Source: SZUA-265 sp966249405
GTDB taxonomy: Bacteria; Myxococcota_A; Polyangia; Polyangiales; Polyangiaceae
Length of the DNA stretch: 64,000 nt
NCBI GenBank assembly: GCA_966249405.1
Contig: CBINDO010000003.1
Location: 13,785 to 77,784 of the forward strand
Reading direction: 5' to 3'
Below, one piece after another: positions 18,207 to 27,878 of this stretch. Below the pieces are notes generated by a model. It was not told the DNA's origin, ran no database searches, and saw nothing but the letters and a program-made list of their open reading frames with translations. How positions within the stretch are numbered: the stretch's first letter is position 1; each line of letters opens with the position of its first letter. The position numbers were made by a program, and so were the translations under genes.

Positions 18207-20726
18207 TCAGAGCGAGAACTCGTAAGCGCCCATATCGACCGCTTCGTTCCAGATGCGTGGGTTACCGGCGCGGTCGAAGGGCACGTCTTCGGTCGTGTTT
18301 TCGTCGCCATCGAGATCGGCGACGTCCTCTTCGAGCGCTTGAATGTCGCCCCCACCAATCAGCGGTGAGTTCACTTGCAGCCTAAAGTCTGCGTTGGTGG
18401 GGTCGACGAACAGCGGGTCGACGTTGCAGTTTCCACTCGCGCAGTTGTCGTTCTCGATGCAGCCCCCCTGAACGTCGCTGTAGACCGATGTGAAGGCTCC
18501 GTAAATCTCCGGATCTGTGTCGCCCGAGCTGTCGTTCCAAAAGATGCTGTTGGCGATGTTGACGAATGACGCTGTGAAGGCCGCAGCGCCGCCCCGCAAC
18601 GCGGCGCTATTGCCGGTAAGCGTAGAGTTGGTGATCCGCGCAACGGACGAGGCGGTAAAGTAGACGGCGCCACCATCCCAAGTAGCCGTGTTGCCGTGAA
18701 GCACACTTCCTTCCACTACGGCGGTCGACGCGTGCGCGCTGATGGCGCCTCCGTAAGTACCGGAGTTACCCTCGAGGGTGCACCCAAAGAGCAGGACAGT
18801 GGACTCCGCGGTGGCCGCGATTGCTCCGCTGTTGTCTTCGCTCGCGTTCGAGGACAACGTCGTCCCCACCAGCGTCAGCTCGCTGTCGTCGACCATCAAG
18901 GCGCCGCCCGTGTTGCCCGTGAAACTCGCGCCGACGACTCGGGTGTCAGCTCCCCCGAACACTGCCAGTGCCGCGCCGCCGACCGCCGCGTTGTCATCGA
19001 ACGAGCTGCCGTCGACGGCCGCGAGCACATCGCTCACGAACACCGCGCCGCCGGTCATCGCACTGTTACCGGACAAGACGCCGCCGGTCAGCCAGAGCGA
19101 CGTGTTGTCAGCGCTGATGGCCCCGCCGAAGATCGTCGCCGTGTTCTCCGAGAATGTGGAGTCGGTCACCTGGAGGACGCTCGTAAAATCCTGGATCGCA
19201 CCTCCGGTCTGCGGGGTGGAGTTTGCAACGAACGAGCTTCCAGAGATCGAATAGGTGCTGTTCGAGCCAGAGATGGCGCCACCACCGTTGCTCGCGACGT
19301 TCAGCTCGAACGAGCTCCCGGTGACGACCATGCTGGCGTCTTGCACGGCAACGCCGCCGCCGCGCTGGGCCGTGTTGTCGGCAAAGCTGCAGCCGGTGAA
19401 CGTCGGAGAAGCGAGGTTCGCAGCGCCCGTCACCAGCGCCCCGCCGCCGTTGAGCTGCGCCTGATTGTCTTCGAAGACGGTGTCGATGAAGGTCGGCGAG
19501 CCGTCAAAGATGTACGCGCCTCCTCCTTCGTATGCCGAGTTACCGACGATGCGGCAGTTTTCGACCGTGGGCGAGGTTTCGAGAATGTAGATGCCGGCGC
19601 CCATCTTGTAGGGGTGACCGTTACCCTGAGTGATGGTGAAGCCGTCGATGCGCGCGTTGTCCGCGCCCGTAACGACGCGGTAGGAGTTTTCGAGCAACGT
19701 GTCCGGCTCGCTCGCGTCGTCGTCCCCGGCGAGGTCGCCCGAGAGGACCGTCTCGTGCGCCGCCACGTCGCGTTGCTCGCGCAGCGATTCGTTCCCCGCA
19801 AAGCCTCCGTACAGATCTACTCCGCTCACCAGCTCGAACGTGGCGTAGTGGGGATCTTGATTGGACACGGGCACGGGTCGGTAAGTTCCCGCAGCTACCC
19901 AGACCTCACACCCACCATTCGAAGCCGCGATCAAGGCCGTCTGCACGCTCGCAAGCGCCGCAGACCAGCTCCCGCCGCTGTTGGCGTCGTCGCCCTCGGG
20001 TGAGACGTAGAGCAAGCAGCGTTGACACTCGGGCCCCGTCCAGGCGCTCGCACACTGGCATTCGTAACTCGCGGGCTCCACCTCGTCACAGGCCTCGTGA
20101 TCACCACACGGCGACCCCGCGTGCACGCACGCGCCCTGCTGGCACGTGTCGACGCCGTTGCACGCGAAGCCGTCCTCGCAAGAAGCTCCGTCTTCGGCGA
20201 TCGTCCAGCCGTTCGCGTTTGCGGACGGCGCGCAGACGGCGCAGGGATCCTCCGGGTTACGCGCGCCATCGGCGTAACAATCTCCGTCGATGACGCACCC
20301 GTCGTCGCAGCTCGGTTGCGACGCCGCGTCAGACCCCTCACCGCCGTCGCTACCCAACGCAACACTGCCGTCCGTCGCGGTGCTCCCGGTTTCGCTCGCC
20401 GTGCCGGTATCGATCGTGGTGTCACCGTCCGTCGAAACGCGACCATCCGTCGCCGCGCCGCTGCTCACGACGTCCCACGTCACGTCACTCGACGTCGTCG
20501 CGACGGCGGACGTCGGTGCACGGCCGGTATTCTCGCTCGTCTCACCGCTAAGGGCGGACTCCTCCGATTCTTCACTCTCACCTCCCTGCGTGACGTTCGA
20601 CGCGTCGACCGCGGCATCGCCAGCGGCCGAGCTCGATGAACCGTCATCTCCGCAAGCGTGCGCGCCCAACGATAGAGCCAGCAAACCGAGAGAGCTACGA
20701 CTACGTGCAGTTCTTGTGATCTTCAT
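18207..20726 (-). CDS. Large surface lipoprotein with polymorphic outer-membrane-protein (PMP) type repeats
   Basis: About 839 residues from the ATG at 20726, which gives a clean lipoprotein signal (SSLGLLALSLGAHAC-GDDG). A Ser/Thr/Glu-rich linker of about 110 residues follows. Next is a cysteine-rich block (CDDGCVIDGDCYADG...CNGVDTCQQGACVHAGSPC...CQCASAWTGPEC) resembling EGF-like repeats. After that comes a beta-helix region with many copies of the chlamydial-PMP style pairs FxxN and GGA[IV], for example FSENTATIFGGAI and LSGNSAMTGGAVF. The end (DEDVPFDRAGNPRIWNEAVDMGAYE) is typical of this class. It is probably anchored at the cell surface, where such proteins act in adhesion. The specific role is unknown. 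Confidence 0.8.
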   Translation of the reverse strand: MKITRTARSRSSLGLLALSLGAHACGDDGSSSSAAGDAAVDASNVTQGGESEESEESALSGETSENTGRAPTSAVATTSSDVTWDVVSSGAATDGRVSTDGDTTIDTGTASETGSTATDGSVALGSDGGEGSDAASQPSCDDGCVIDGDCYADGARNPEDPCAVCAPSANANGWTIAEDGASCEDGFACNGVDTCQQGACVHAGSPCGDHEACDEVEPASYECQCASAWTGPECQRCLLYVSPEGDDANSGGSWSAALASVQTALIAASNGGCEVWVAAGTYRPVPVSNQDPHYATFELVSGVDLYGGFAGNESLREQRDVAAHETVLSGDLAGDDDASEPDTLLENSYRVVTGADNARIDGFTITQGNGHPYKMGAGIYILETSPTVENCRIVGNSAYEGGGAYIFDGSPTFIDTVFEDNQAQLNGGGALVTGAANLASPTFTGCSFADNTAQRGGGVAVQDASMVVTGSSFELNVASNGGGAISGSNSTYSISGSSFVANSTPQTGGAIQDFTSVLQVTDSTFSENTATIFGGAISADNTSLWLTGGVLSGNSAMTGGAVFVSDVLAAVDGSSFDDNAAVGGAALAVFGGADTRVVGASFTGNTGGALMVDDSELTLVGTTLSSNASEDNSGAIAATAESTVLLFGCTLEGNSGTYGGAISAHASTAVVEGSVLHGNTATWDGGAVYFTASSVARITNSTLTGNSAALRGGAAAFTASFVNIANSIFWNDSSGDTDPEIYGAFTSVYSDVQGGCIENDNCASGNCNVDPLFVDPTNADFRLQVNSPLIGGGDIQALEEDVADLDGDENTTEDVPFDRAGNPRIWNEAVDMGAYEFSL

Positions 20727-21666
20727 TTGGAATATCCTCGACGGACTCAATACGCGCAGAGGCCACGCCTTCACTATCCCAGGAACATGGGGTATGACGC
20801 CCGAACCGCTTCGCCGCGCCTATCCCACACCAGGAGCGTCACCTGACGTCAGCGGTGGTTGGGCCTGTCGAAGGCCCCCGGCTGGCGACGGGACCCACCA
20901 CGTCTCACCGCGCGACGAAGTTACCCATGCCCCGGGCGTTTCCGTCCCAACGCAGCGATAGCTGGCGTTGCTTATGTTTGCCTCCGGGCGTTACCGCGAG
21001 GCTTTCTGCCGTGAGCCGAAGCGACTAGGCGACGGTCTCCATGTCCGGCGGATTCCACGCGAACACGAGGGACGACCGGCGCAGCAGCGACGTAACGTTC
21101 GCCGGAGCGCAACTCAATGACGCTGCACGGATCCAACGTGCCCTCGTGAAGCAAACACGGCGCGTCGACGCAGTGTTGCTGCGCCAAACGTGCACCGGCC
21201 GCCGCGTGACCCGCGAGCAGGCGTACGAGGGCATGTTGCCGCGCCAGAGCAACGGTTAGCTCGAACTCACGCCGACGTCGAGGCTTCGATGACTGGACGT
21301 GGTGAGAAGCGTAAACTTTCAGCGGTTTGCTGGCATTCACCCATCGCGACCACGACCGCCCCTGCGTCGCGAGGTGCCAGGGCGGGTTCGCTCACTTACG
21401 CCACCGCAGCACAAACACGGCGCTCTTCGCTCCAGCTCCAGGCCGCAGTCAATGGTGCAGAGAGCGACGGGAACGAGACCTCACTCGAGCACCCAGGAGG
21501 CCGTGGTCTCCGCTGCTCGATCGCCCCCACTCGCCTAACCGGCAGACGGCGTGCGCGTGTCGGGTAATCACCGGGAACGATTCCCCAAGAGTGGTAGCGT
21601 TTTCACAAACGGCTTCCGTTACGCAGTCACGGAAGTGTTCGCGCTGCAGCGTGCAGCGGCGCCTGA
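20727..21666. other. Long intergenic region between divergent lipoprotein genes
   Basis: This 940-bp gap contains stem-loop copy C and a small perfect hairpin, GGGCCT (20861-20866) / AGGCCC (20872-20877), with no T-run. A minus-strand open frame of about 120 codons (20972-21340) has no RBS I trust and no family resemblance, so it is left unannotated. Promoters for the two flanking genes are expected here but not assigned. Confidence 0.5.
21356..21413 (+). repeat. Dispersed stem-loop element, copy C
   Basis: Arms CCGCCC (21356-21361) and GGGCGG (21380-21385) enclose an 18-nt loop ending CGCGAGGTGCCA. GTTCGCT and a downstream CCACCGCAGCAC follow. I used this copy as the reference for the family. 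Confidence 0.72.
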
Positions 21667-23115
21667 GTGAACACCGGGCCTGTGACCAATCGGCCGATCT
21701 CCCGGTGCGAACAGCGCGCATCATTGCTCTCCCGCTCCAGATCGGGAAGCCTGCTCGGTCCCGTGAGTTCTCCCGTCGTTCAGCGCTCGCTTGGTGCGTC
21801 GAAGTACACGCTCGTCAGCCTCGCATTCGTGTCGCTTGCTCCTGCTTGCCTCACCAAATTGGACGACCTCGAAGCGAACCAGACCTCACCCTCGAACTCG
21901 AGCGCTCCGGCTACGACGAAACCGCACCTCAGTGACGTCAGCACCTCCGGCACGCCGTCGGGGTCATCGGCTGACTCGCCGTCGAGCAGCCAAGACACCG
22001 CGTCCTCGCTCACCACGGGCGCCTCTTCCTCATTCACCTCGGACGCGCCTTCTGCGACGACCTCGGACGCGCCGCACTCGCTCACCTCGGACGCCCTCTC
22101 CTCGGTCCCCTGGGACGGTCTCTCCTCGGCGACGCGGGATCCCCAGTCGTCCAATACGTCCGAAGGAAGCTCGACGCCGGACGAGAGTTCTCTCGCTCTA
22201 ACGTCTCATGCCACCCCTGCGCCGAGCTCGGGAGTGGATGACTCTCCCCCTCCGCTGCCGTCTGCATCGTCTGGGGGAGGCTCCTGGTCTTCGAACACAG
22301 ACTCGGTGTCGGTATCGGTGCCCGACGCTTCGACGCACGACGGCACGAGCTCCGACGGTGAGACGGAACCAGAGCCCAACGGCCCACCATCCTTCTTCAC
22401 CAAAGCGAGGGGCTTGCTCGTGTGGTTCGATGCCGCCGACGACGCCTCTTTTGGTGCAGGAGTTACCGTAGCCACGTGGAACGACCGCTCGGGCAACAAC
22501 AATCATCTCGTGCAAACGGGGCTCACCGCGCAGCCGACGCGAGTGGACGACGCCATCGGCGGCTTGCCTGCGGTGCGTTTCGACGGCTCGAACGACGCCC
22601 TTCAGACAGCCTCGACGTTGCCCAATCGCGCGTTCCACGGTTTCGTCGTTTGGCAAAGCCCTCGCGTCCCTCCCACATTCAAGAGCACATTGTTCGGCAA
22701 CTCACGCAACGTCGAAGTCAATCACGGCCACAGTTGGGTTGGGGCGCGCAACGGCGTATCGGTATGTTCTGGGCCCAATTGCTACACGGCAAACTCCGGC
22801 TGGCACGACGCTCGGTTCGACAAAGGCGTGAGCGCCAACACACCATACTTGTGGCAATTCTCTTTCGCAGAGACGAGCACGCAGCTGCTCGCGACGGCGT
22901 GGGGGGGATTGTCAGTGACGCAGACGAGTTTGGACGATCTGCCCGTCGCGCCCGCGACCCCGCTCTTCGTGGGCAATTGCGATGCCGTCAATTGCGCGTT
23001 TCAGGGCGATCTGGGCGAGGCGGTCTTCTTCGACCGCGAATTGACGACCGAAGAGGCGACGCAGGCGGTCACTTACCTCACACACAAGTGGTCACTGACG
23101 CAGCCGAACAACTGA
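21667..23115 (+). CDS. Lipoprotein with Ser/Thr-rich stalk and LamG-like lectin domain
   Basis: A 482-residue protein. The hydrophobic segment YTLVSLAFVSLAPAC-LTKLDD is a lipoprotein signal, but about 45 residues precede it, so the true start may be a downstream GTG such as the one near 21760. A stalk of about 180 residues is rich in Ser/Thr/Asp with loose repeats such as SSATSDAPHSLTSDALSS. The C-terminal ~230 residues (LLVWFDAADDASFGAGVTVATWNDRSGNNNHLVQTG...PAVRFDGSNDALQT) match the concanavalin-like LamG/jelly-roll fold seen in secreted carbohydrate-binding proteins. It is probably a surface-exposed binding protein, possibly for polysaccharide. Confidence 0.75.
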   Translation: MNTGPVTNRPISRCEQRASLLSRSRSGSLLGPVSSPVVQRSLGASKYTLVSLAFVSLAPACLTKLDDLEANQTSPSNSSAPATTKPHLSDVSTSGTPSGSSADSPSSSQDTASSLTTGASSSFTSDAPSATTSDAPHSLTSDALSSVPWDGLSSATRDPQSSNTSEGSSTPDESSLALTSHATPAPSSGVDDSPPPLPSASSGGGSWSSNTDSVSVSVPDASTHDGTSSDGETEPEPNGPPSFFTKARGLLVWFDAADDASFGAGVTVATWNDRSGNNNHLVQTGLTAQPTRVDDAIGGLPAVRFDGSNDALQTASTLPNRAFHGFVVWQSPRVPPTFKSTLFGNSRNVEVNHGHSWVGARNGVSVCSGPNCYTANSGWHDARFDKGVSANTPYLWQFSFAETSTQLLATAWGGLSVTQTSLDDLPVAPATPLFVGNCDAVNCAFQGDLGEAVFFDRELTTEEATQAVTYLTHKWSLTQPNN

Positions 23116-23181
23116 GTGGCCGCGATACGTCTGCTCTGCACATTCTGCGCTGCCGCTGCACACCACACGAATTCGCGCGAC

Positions 23182-24174
23182 TCAATGCTCGGGTCGCGTC
23201 ACGCTTTCGAAGCGACCTCCCGCATACCGAACGAGTAGATTGTCGTGGGGGTCTGGCGCCTCGATCCAAGCATGCTCACCATCGCCCGCGCCGACAACGA
23301 CCTGATAAGGAATATCGTGACTGGATAGCAGGTGGATACCACTGTTGGTTACCGAATTGTTCGCGTTGCGCCAAAGACGCATCGTCTCCGGACCTAGCTG
23401 GCCTGCGACCGAACGCATAGCGGACAGGAAGTCGGCCGCCGATTTGCAGGAGATCCGCGTGCCAAAGATGCATGGCGGGACATCGGGACACCGCTGAATA
23501 TGCACCTCATCGTTTGCCCAGTATTTGAACAGCTCGTCACAAGCGGGCTCGTACACTGCAACATCGAGCGCCGCGGCCAACGTCTGCGCTGCATCCGCGC
23601 AGACATGTGCCTCGAACCACGCTGCGCCGCGGACATGACCCAACGCGTTACGCTCCAACAGCGTGCGTCCAGAGCCAGCGCACAAGTAGAGCTCATTCAG
23701 CGGTGGGATGAATGCGTAGACCTCGCCACGCTCGCCGAGAAAGTAGATGACATCTTCTCCGGCCATGCCCGCGGGGACGAGAGCGCGGTCTAAGAAGAAC
23801 GCTCTCGGGAAGCCCTTGCCCCAAATGGGGGTGACGTCATTGTCGTCGTCTGCCTCGTCCTGCTGACGGTCGAACAGCCAACTCGTTCGTCTAAACTCCG
23901 CAGCAACTGCGGAGGCCGATGCGTCTTCCTGCAAAGACAAATAGATCCCCAGGCCATGGGTACTTTGCGCTTGCTCAGAGCACCAACCGCCGAGGTTCCG
24001 CTCGAAGTCCCAGATCGCATCGGATACTGGAAGCTGATGAGTGGCAAGCAGACGCTCCAGCTCTCCACGAGAACATGTGCGCGCAGAATCACGACGCATT
24101 CCCGACCTGCGCTGTGCCGCGACGTATGCCTGTGCCGAGGGCGACAGCTCGTAACCTATTTGCAACTCACTCAT
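23182..24174 (-). CDS. SUKH-like immunity-family protein, paralogue 4
   Basis: This 330-residue protein is the last of four related proteins in the Rhs operon. Its N-terminal half has a pattern like the SMI1/KNR4 (SUKH) superfamily: ELERLLATHQLPVSDAIWDFERNLGGW, then FPRAFFLDRALVPAGMAGEDVIYFLGERGEVYAF and LYLCAGSGRTLLE. SUKH proteins are common immunity proteins against nuclease and deaminase toxins. The C-terminal ~150 residues (HVCADAAQTLAAALDVAVYEPACDELFKYWANDEVHI...) are shared by the paralogues, but I cannot place them in a known family. It is closest to paralogue 1 (30349-31290), sharing GY.LSP.AQAYV and NLGGWCS. The ATG at 24174 follows paralogue 3 by 69 bp. The immunity role is inferred from context. 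Confidence 0.6.
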   Translation of the reverse strand: MSELQIGYELSPSAQAYVAAQRRSGMRRDSARTCSRGELERLLATHQLPVSDAIWDFERNLGGWCSEQAQSTHGLGIYLSLQEDASASAVAAEFRRTSWLFDRQQDEADDDNDVTPIWGKGFPRAFFLDRALVPAGMAGEDVIYFLGERGEVYAFIPPLNELYLCAGSGRTLLERNALGHVRGAAWFEAHVCADAAQTLAAALDVAVYEPACDELFKYWANDEVHIQRCPDVPPCIFGTRISCKSAADFLSAMRSVAGQLGPETMRLWRNANNSVTNSGIHLLSSHDIPYQVVVGAGDGEHAWIEAPDPHDNLLVRYAGGRFESVTRPEH

Positions 24175-24243
24175 TCACTTCGTCCAAAACGGCTCCTAGA
24201 TCTTCGTTCCTGGACTGCAGCAGCAGCCAGTCGCTGCATGAAG

Positions 24244-25296
24244 TCACTTCCACTCGCTGGCATCGTACGTGCTAGCGACGTAACTTCCCTCACCGGTATC
24301 GGGATCGACCGTGTAGTCGAAGTTACCCGGCCCAGGCCCAAAGCGGACGTCCAACTCGATGCCTGCGTTTTCGAGTGCGGTCCTTCCGGCAAGGTCGTCG
24401 ATGTTGTTGGCTGCGGCCCAAACCCGCAGAGGTTGGCCAGCGTGTCTCTGATGAACACGGCGACTCTGATGAACACTGCGACTCTGATGAACACGGCGAG
24501 TCTCCTGAACGGCGCGGATGGCGCGCAGCAGCACTTCCGGCTCTGCAGTGGACAGGTGAGTTCCGAATACGTTGGGTGCCACGTCGTGCACTAACCTCAC
24601 CTGCGCTGCATCGTTTGCCCAGACGGTTTGGTAATCGTCGCAGGCGGGCGAAAACTTCGGCGCCTGCAGCTCCTCTGCAATGCGTGCTGCCGCATCTTCA
24701 CAGAGGTGCACCTCCCACTGCGTCCTATTGCCTCGCCGATGAACCAGTCCCCACCATTCAATTAGCGTCCGTCCGGAACCCGCAACCAGGAAGAGTTGAT
24801 CGATTGTCGTCACGAACAGGTAGACCTCGCCTCTCTCACCCACGAAGTAAACGTGCTCTTGGCCGGTCATGCCGAAAGGCACCAGCGAGCGCTCTCGAAA
24901 GAACGCGCGCGGGTAGCCCGCCCCATGCAGCGGAAGGTACGACCACCCCTCTGGTCCACTGCGACGCTCCTCGTCCGTTGCGAACAAACGATGACTTTTG
25001 CGAAAACGAGCAGCAACGGGTGAACAGTCCGGCGCGTCATCGAGAGACAGAAACACGCCAAGCCCCAAAGGTGTACGCGTGTCTTCTACCGCCCAACCTC
25101 CAAGGTTGATTTCGAGTTCCGCAATGGCATCGGTGAACGGCAACCCAGCCAGAGCCAATGTTGCCCGCAATTGTTCTACCGGACGGATCCGATGCCTGCG
25201 GCGGTAACACGGCGGAACCGAGTCGTGCTCCCGGCTCAGCAGAAACTCTCGACCCCAAGGAGACAACGCGTAGGTCACTTCGAGTCGTTCGGACAT
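24244..25296 (-). CDS. SUKH-like immunity-family protein, paralogue 3, with internal tandem repeat
   Basis: A 350-residue member of the same family: QLRATLALAGLPFTDAIAELEINLGGWAVED, YPRAFFRERSLVPFGMTGQEHVYFVGERGEVYLF and LFLVAGSGRTLIEWWGL. The C-terminal domain aligns with the other paralogues (HLCEDAAARIAEELQAPKFSPACDDYQTVWANDAAQV). Inside this domain an 18-bp tandem repeat adds an Arg/His/Gln/Ser stretch (VHQSRSVHQSRRVHQR) absent from the other three. The ATG at 25296 overlaps the end of the NTPase gene by 22 bp, so translation is probably coupled. Confidence 0.6.
   Translation of the reverse strand: MSERLEVTYALSPWGREFLLSREHDSVPPCYRRRHRIRPVEQLRATLALAGLPFTDAIAELEINLGGWAVEDTRTPLGLGVFLSLDDAPDCSPVAARFRKSHRLFATDEERRSGPEGWSYLPLHGAGYPRAFFRERSLVPFGMTGQEHVYFVGERGEVYLFVTTIDQLFLVAGSGRTLIEWWGLVHRRGNRTQWEVHLCEDAAARIAEELQAPKFSPACDDYQTVWANDAAQVRLVHDVAPNVFGTHLSTAEPEVLLRAIRAVQETRRVHQSRSVHQSRRVHQRHAGQPLRVWAAANNIDDLAGRTALENAGIELDVRFGPGPGNFDYTVDPDTGEGSYVASTYDASEWK
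24442..24510 (-). repeat. 18-bp tandem repeat inside paralogue 3
   Basis: Nearly four consecutive 18-bp units based on CTCTGATGAACACGGCGA (plus-strand reading) differ by one or two bases each. The length is a multiple of three, so copy-number change keeps the frame. It encodes repeated RRVHQS-type hexapeptides. Confidence 0.85.
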
Positions 25297-27878
25297 TCTG
25301 CCTCACTGGCGGCGCCTTCGCCGTCGGAGCCGACGCACCGTTCCGCCGCGCACCAAGCGGTTCGAAGTGCTTGCGCAACATTAACGATGCCCTGCGCTCC
25401 CTCTATCCTTCGGATCAGCGGCATCAGGTCGATCAAGTCGAGGTGGGGGTCGTCATCCACCACGAACCGTCGCCCATTGGCCTCGAGAAGAGGCTCCGTG
25501 AGTCTGCCGAGATACCGCCGCGCCTGCTCCTTCGTCAGCGTCTGGACTACCCACGCGGGAGCTTCGGGCTCTCGCGACCAGGGACCGAGCGCCAGCCAGT
25601 TGGCGAGTTCAGCAGGATTGGTGCTGCCGTCGGCATGCGACCGCAGGCGCTCGAGAGCCCTGGCTGGCGGAGCGGCGGATGCGTTACGAACCAGGGCCAC
25701 GAGGCAACGCAGCGAGACATCGAGGTCCTTGGCCCAAGAAAAGACCGTCTCCTCGCCGTGTCTCTCCATCAAGGCGCTCGCATTCTTGCCTTCGAGCATT
25801 CGGGCAAGCTCGTCGGGCTCGAGAGATCGCAGTAGGTCCTTGCACCGCGCTTCGCCGGATGGTGCCCCCAGAAGCACCGCTGTTGCCACCGCTTCGCGCC
25901 ACGATTGTGTGCGCGACATCAACTCCAGCGCCGCCTCCCAACGGCCCAAAGACGCGTATCGCGTCGCCAGATCACCTGCGAAAGGCGACTCTGCGAACTC
26001 AACAGCGAAGCGGGGCAGCGCAGCTTCCGGCACATGACGTAGCGCCCTTCCCACTGCTCTCGTGCTCAGTTTCTCGTACGCCCGCGACGAGAGGATTCGC
26101 AGCGCAGCGTTCCCCGCACGCAGTTCGTCCATGGCATCGAGCAGCGCCGCCTCGAGCTCCGTGTTCTGCACGTTGTCTCGCATCAGCCAATCGTCGAGGT
26201 AGCGCTTGGCGCGCGTCGGGAACGCCGCGACTTGTCTCGCCAAAGCGGCCGTGAACCTGGGCTCGCGATGTTTTTCAAAGACCCAACGCAACGTCTCGAG
26301 GGCCGCGTCGTCGTCCCTGAATAGCGCTCTCGTGGCTCTGAGGACGACGTCGAACGCGCTGTCGTCCCCTTGGTCAACCACTTCAGTCAGCCCACGCACG
26401 GTTGCAGCGAGGGTCGCTCTTCGCAAGGAAGCAGGCAAGGTCAGCGCAACCTCGACCTCTGTCGCGGGCTTGCTTTTGCAGGCATCGAACGCCCATTGGG
26501 CAATGTGCTGCGCCGCTGGTCCATCTGCGAATCGGCTCAACCTCGCAAGAGCGACCGCCAGCACGTCTTCGTCGTCAATAGGCAACCATTGTTCCGACTC
26601 CCCACTGACGACGCCTTCGGACGACTCGTGAACGCTCGCGTTTAGAAGCGTGCCCAAGACGATGGCACCGATGACGGGGGACATCGGCTCTTCGGCGTCG
26701 ACCAGGACGTCGAGCAATCGTCTCACCACGAGTCGCAGTTCATCGGCCCACTGCCAACAGCGGGCAGGACTCGTCCTCCACTTTCGCTGCCGATGAGTAT
26801 CCAACAACGCGACGAGCGCATCCATCCCTGCCGCCGGCGTCCAGTGATAGGCGCCAAATATGAACGCGTACGCGTCCCCTACCATCGCGCTCTCGGCGCG
26901 GCACCGCTCCTGCAGCCGTCGCTTTCCCCAGTCGAGCCCCACCACATCGGCAACCACCGCGTTGAGCGCTTCGTGGCGCAACACTGCGCCTCCGAGATTG
27001 GTCGTCGTGAGAAGCGCGACGACCGGATCAGCCTCCAGTGCGGTGCGGTGCTCCTCATCAACCAATGCCTCGAGGTCCGTTCGGCTGAGCGGAGCCAGAC
27101 AGCTCGCCAAGAGGCTCAGCAACTCAGACCCCGAACGCGACGCGCGTTGAAAAACCTCCTCCCACATGGCGCGCGCGGTCACGAGATTGGGCGTTAGCTC
27201 CAAAAGCCCCCGCGCCACGGCATCGAGCAGCAAAGTGGCCTCCAAGGCGGAACGAAACTGGACGCGCGCCCAGCCACTGACCACTTCCGATGCAATTCCC
27301 CGCCGTTCGCACTCGACGCGCAACGACGTCGCATCCCAGTCGGGTTGCCGAACCACGATCACGTCTTGGCGCGACGCCAACAAAGGTGTGCTGTCGCGCC
27401 GGGACGTGAGCAAAACCTTCAGGCCCGGGGCGAGCGTGGGTCCGAATATCTCTGCGGGCAGTTCCGAAGCCGACGGCGAGTCGAGCAGTCCGTCGAGGAT
27501 CACCAGCGTCTGTGCACCGTCGTTGAACCCGTCCGTCGCCAGCTCGTAGCCCATCGAACACAAGACTTGACGCCAGTTGCAGTTCTGCGGCGGTGAACAG
27601 TCGAGGCCGGCCTGCTCCAACTGGGCCTGTAGCAGCGGTACCCAGTCGCGAGCCAACCAGTTTCCCACTTCGCGAGAGATGAACAAGCTGACGACACGCC
27701 ACTGCACCCTGCTTTGGACGTTGGCCGACCATTGGCCGAGCAGTGTCGTCTTGCCGCTCCCTCCGGGGCCAACGAGCAGACACACCTGCGACGGCGAGGT
27801 CAGCCATCGGTCGAGGCGCTGGTGAGCTACGTCAAAGGGGGCACTTGGATCGCAAGCGAATTTCGTCACGGGAGCCAC
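25275..27878 (-). CDS. STAND-type P-loop NTPase with helical-repeat C-terminus
   Basis: An 867-residue protein from a GTG at 27878. Residues 37-45 (GPGGSGKTT) are a Walker A loop, 124-130 (TLVILDG) a Walker B strand, and 156-161 (LLTSRR) a sensor-like motif: the arrangement of STAND/NACHT ATPases. The remaining ~600 residues are predicted from sequence to be almost all alpha-helical and rich in Ala, Leu and Arg, as in helical-repeat sensor arms. STAND proteins act as signal-triggered switches in regulation, cell death and antiphage defence (Avs). No effector domain is recognisable. It overlaps both neighbours by 13 and 22 bp. Lying between paralogous immunity genes, it may belong to the same competition or defence module; its job is inference. 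Confidence 0.7.
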   Translation of the reverse strand: MAPVTKFACDPSAPFDVAHQRLDRWLTSPSQVCLLVGPGGSGKTTLLGQWSANVQSRVQWRVVSLFISREVGNWLARDWVPLLQAQLEQAGLDCSPPQNCNWRQVLCSMGYELATDGFNDGAQTLVILDGLLDSPSASELPAEIFGPTLAPGLKVLLTSRRDSTPLLASRQDVIVVRQPDWDATSLRVECERRGIASEVVSGWARVQFRSALEATLLLDAVARGLLELTPNLVTARAMWEEVFQRASRSGSELLSLLASCLAPLSRTDLEALVDEEHRTALEADPVVALLTTTNLGGAVLRHEALNAVVADVVGLDWGKRRLQERCRAESAMVGDAYAFIFGAYHWTPAAGMDALVALLDTHRQRKWRTSPARCWQWADELRLVVRRLLDVLVDAEEPMSPVIGAIVLGTLLNASVHESSEGVVSGESEQWLPIDDEDVLAVALARLSRFADGPAAQHIAQWAFDACKSKPATEVEVALTLPASLRRATLAATVRGLTEVVDQGDDSAFDVVLRATRALFRDDDAALETLRWVFEKHREPRFTAALARQVAAFPTRAKRYLDDWLMRDNVQNTELEAALLDAMDELRAGNAALRILSSRAYEKLSTRAVGRALRHVPEAALPRFAVEFAESPFAGDLATRYASLGRWEAALELMSRTQSWREAVATAVLLGAPSGEARCKDLLRSLEPDELARMLEGKNASALMERHGEETVFSWAKDLDVSLRCLVALVRNASAAPPARALERLRSHADGSTNPAELANWLALGPWSREPEAPAWVVQTLTKEQARRYLGRLTEPLLEANGRRFVVDDDPHLDLIDLMPLIRRIEGAQGIVNVAQALRTAWCAAERCVGSDGEGAASEAECPNDSK

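Noticed and set aside
20861..20877. GGGCCT/AGGCCC hairpin as an intrinsic terminator
   Set aside because: No T-run on either side and no gene ends next to it.
20972..21340. A minus-strand frame of about 122 codons in the gap between two lipoprotein genes
   Set aside because: No trusted start, no recognisable motif, and an overlapping plus-strand frame is equally open; high GC explains both.
24442..24510. Regular repeats that could suggest a CRISPR array (also at 49815-49910, 42251-42310 and 35476-35520)
   Set aside because: Units are 12-18 bp and directly abutting with no spacers; most lie inside genes and keep the frame. No cas genes are present.
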